From a virus, in IMG/VR virus record IMGVR_UViG_3300009129_000097, positions 1 through 22,011 of that record: a stretch of DNA of 22,011 nt, one strand, 5' to 3'. Each line of letters opens with the position of its first letter. Position 1 is the stretch's first letter. The translations under genes and the position numbers were made by a program. Of the stretch, positions 20,934 through 22,011 are shown in pieces. The notes beneath the pieces were generated by a model. The model worked only from the letters and a program-made list of their open reading frames with translations, was not told the origin of the DNA and did not search any database.

Positions 20934-21134
20934 TCACCACGGCTGCCTGGATGAGAGTCCAGTATCTTCATATGGACATACTGAATATTCATCCTCGCGA
21001 CGGCCGTCGCGCAACAAATCAAAGAGCCATTGCTGATTATCCTTTTCCTCCTCATACATCAGCAAAGTTAAACTCGTATCAATCTTACTCACTAGAAAAG
21101 TTGGCTTGTATTGTATTCTATTTGCAAAATTCAT
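20934..21134 (-). CDS. 66-aa hypothetical protein
   Basis: A protein starting MNFANRIQYKPTFLVSKIDT and ending DTGLSSRQPW. I place the start at the ATG at 21134, 1 nt after the upstream stop, with an AGAGGT SD 8 nt before it; the longer ORF to 21230 would overlap a real gene. No motif is recognised. Within it lies a GC-rich 16-bp perfect palindrome (20996-21011) coding for part of LLRDGRRED. Confidence 0.6.
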   Translation of the reverse strand: MNFANRIQYKPTFLVSKIDTSLTLLMYEEEKDNQQWLFDLLRDGRREDEYSVCPYEDTGLSSRQPW

Positions 21135-21135
21135 T

Positions 21136-21429
21136 TCAATGTACCTCTTCGTTGAACCATTGTACCTTTGATGCCCAGCCTTCGGGAACAACCGAAACAA
21201 TCTTAAAGTCCTTCGTTTGATTATTTCCAATTATCCAATTCCAGCCTCGGCCAAAGGTCGCGCATTCCATACAACTACACTTGGCACTTTCAAGGGTAAC
21301 GGACGGACCAGAAAACAATCGGTCATATTCTGTTTCCTTTACCACTCGCCACTTCTTGCCATGCTTCTTGACGCGGGCTTTCCCTTTTTCAGAATTGCCT
21401 TTGAACTCCACGATTATTTCATCTTTCAT
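21136..21429 (-). CDS. 97-aa Cys-containing hypothetical protein
   Basis: A protein starting MKDEIIVEFKGNSEKGKARV. A basic segment (KKHGKKWRVVKETEYDRL) is followed by CSCMEC (three Cys in six residues) and a Trp-rich end (GWNWIIGNN, WASKVQWF). The Cys cluster may bind metal. No family is recognised. I chose the ATG at 21429, which has GGGGAG 7 nt upstream, over an in-frame ATG at 21444. It overlaps the end of the 63-aa gene by 11 nt. Confidence 0.65.
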   Translation of the reverse strand: MKDEIIVEFKGNSEKGKARVKKHGKKWRVVKETEYDRLFSGPSVTLESAKCSCMECATFGRGWNWIIGNNQTKDFKIVSVVPEGWASKVQWFNEEVH

Positions 21430-21610
21430 ATCTATACTCCCCATCTCTCCCTGTTATTGAAAATATACGCCTCATTCCACCCGGAAGAGCAGCATAAATC
21501 TGACGTTGCTGGGGCAATGACAACTTCAATGCCGCAGAAAAATCACGGGTTTTATTAATTTGTTTAACGTATTTTATTACTTCATTATTACTGAGTCTCA
21601 TATAAATCAA
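21419..21610 (-). CDS. 63-aa hypothetical protein, TTG start
   Basis: A small basic protein. The first codon is TTG at 21610, which overlaps the upstream stop as TTGA and has AAAGGA 5 nt upstream. An ATG at 21601 would have poorer spacing. The sequence contains SNNEVIKYVKQINKTRDFSA and a basic end (GGMRRIFSITGRDGEYRYER). It looks like a helical domain; function unknown. Confidence 0.6.
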   Translation of the reverse strand: MIYMRLSNNEVIKYVKQINKTRDFSAALKLSLPQQRQIYAALPGGMRRIFSITGRDGEYRYER

Positions 21611-21921
21611 CTAATTCCTTTCTGGTATCCGCCCACAAGTGCGGCATATCTATCAATGTTATTATGATCCATGAACGGATTCGGTTCCATGTTAAACAGC
21701 CCCTTATGGGAACAGTAACCACAATGCAATTCAACAGTCAACTTTTCTGGAGCATAACAAGAAACCCAATCAGAAACATCCAAGCGTTTCATTACTCCGC
21801 TACGGAATTCTATATTACATTCTTTACATTTCACCTTTCCATTCAAAAGAATGCGAATCAATCTAATTCGGTTAATGGAATATCCTTCATGCTCTGCCGT
21901 AAAGATTCTTTTATTATTCAT
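21607..21921 (-). CDS. Zinc-ribbon-like hypothetical protein
   Basis: A 104-aa protein with CKECN in the first half and CGYC in the second, two CxxC pairs about 35 residues apart as in a zinc ribbon. A further Cys (WVSCYAP) lies between them. The N-terminus (MNNKRIFTAEHEGYSINRIR) is basic. No specific family is recognised. It starts 3 nt after the preceding gene's stop, and its own end overlaps the next start, so it is part of the same small-gene operon. Confidence 0.68.
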   Translation of the reverse strand: MNNKRIFTAEHEGYSINRIRLIRILLNGKVKCKECNIEFRSGVMKRLDVSDWVSCYAPEKLTVELHCGYCSHKGLFNMEPNPFMDHNNIDRYAALVGGYQKGIS

Positions 21922-21924
21922 TTA

Positions 21925-22011
21925 CTATGCATTCCCTCGCATGACTTCAATACTTTCAATGCCTTGTTCCATCTTGGTCCGGGCTGAAACGTTTGCCGAG
22001 TGAACCGTGAT
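21925..22011 (-). CDS. C-terminal end of a gene running off the right edge
   Basis: An open frame reads from the right edge to a TAG at 21925-21927, giving 28 residues that include NVSARTKMEQGIESIEVMRG. The 3-nt spacing to the next start codon and a GAGGG sequence near its end, usable as SD by the next gene, fit the compact operon. Too little is visible to identify it. Confidence 0.5.
   Translation of the reverse strand: MTVHSANVSARTKMEQGIESIEVMRGNA

Noticed and set aside
20996-21011. Perfect 16-bp GC-rich palindrome CGCGACGGCCGTCGCG
   Set aside because: It is within a coding frame, and one 16-bp palindrome is expected roughly once per 65 kb by chance, so one in 22 kb is not striking.
1-22011. 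tRNA genes, CRISPR arrays, insertion sequences and attachment sites
   Set aside because: I saw no cloverleaf-like sequences, repeat-spacer arrays, transposase genes or flanking repeats. Reading by eye could miss a divergent tRNA.

Overview
The window is part of a tailed-phage genome of the T4 superfamily, most like the marine T4-like (cyanophage/pelagiphage-type) myoviruses. Every gene I can support lies on the minus strand, so transcription runs from right (22011) to left (1). Genes are packed with short overlaps or gaps, usually with clear Shine-Dalgarno (SD) sequences. The core genes are hallmark T4 replication genes: sliding clamp (45), clamp loader (44 and 62), regA, DNA polymerase (43), uvsX and helicase (41). 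There are no photosynthesis genes, so a cyanobacterial host is not indicated. A Gram-negative host is suggested by a porin with a signal peptide and a C-terminal Phe.

Layout in transcription order. (a) 22011-19636: small accessory genes, several with Cys pairs that look zinc-binding, plus a SprT-like metalloprotease. (b) 19622-17150: a very AT-rich 2OG-Fe(II) oxygenase, PhoH (TTG start), a Cys-pair protein, dUTPase and a small ORF. (c) 17127-15060: a GT-A glycosyltransferase with a basic tail, a DUF3310-type protein and the sliding clamp. (d) 15059-13949: an outer-membrane porin with its own apparent late promoter and a long leader hairpin. (e) 13948-10658: clamp loader large subunit behind a structured leader, then a four-gene cassette (DUF6899-type, DUF4406-type, membrane coiled-coil protein, SpeD-like decarboxylase), clamp loader small subunit and RegA. 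(f) 10581-9129: Hsp20, an intrinsic terminator, a 57-aa Cys-pair protein and a T7-lysozyme-like amidase. (g) 9109-3198: DNA polymerase, ClpP, UvsX, a conserved unknown and helicase. (h) 3154-1: a holin-like peptide, dCMP-deaminase-like protein, a possible PD-(D/E)XK nuclease, a protein with DNA/RNA-ligase-like motifs, and the start of a basic protein.

The genes form a replication and recombination machine (43, 44/62, 45, 41, uvsX) with nucleotide supply or clean-up (dUTPase, deaminase, possibly DUF4406), post-transcriptional control (RegA), protein quality control (ClpP, Hsp20) and metabolic or host-modifying genes (PhoH, SpeD-like, oxygenase, glycosyltransferase, porin). Seven sites match the T4-type late promoter (TATAAATA or close variants such as CTAAATA) just upstream of genes. 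In four of them the upstream gene's TAA stop codon lies inside the motif.

The most unusual items are the porin set between the clamp and clamp-loader genes, the ligase-like protein at 195-1439, the SpeD-like enzyme with intact catalytic spacing but a changed cleavage junction, and the late promoters built over stop codons. There is no gene-free stretch longer than 300 bases. I saw no tRNA, CRISPR array or insertion sequence.
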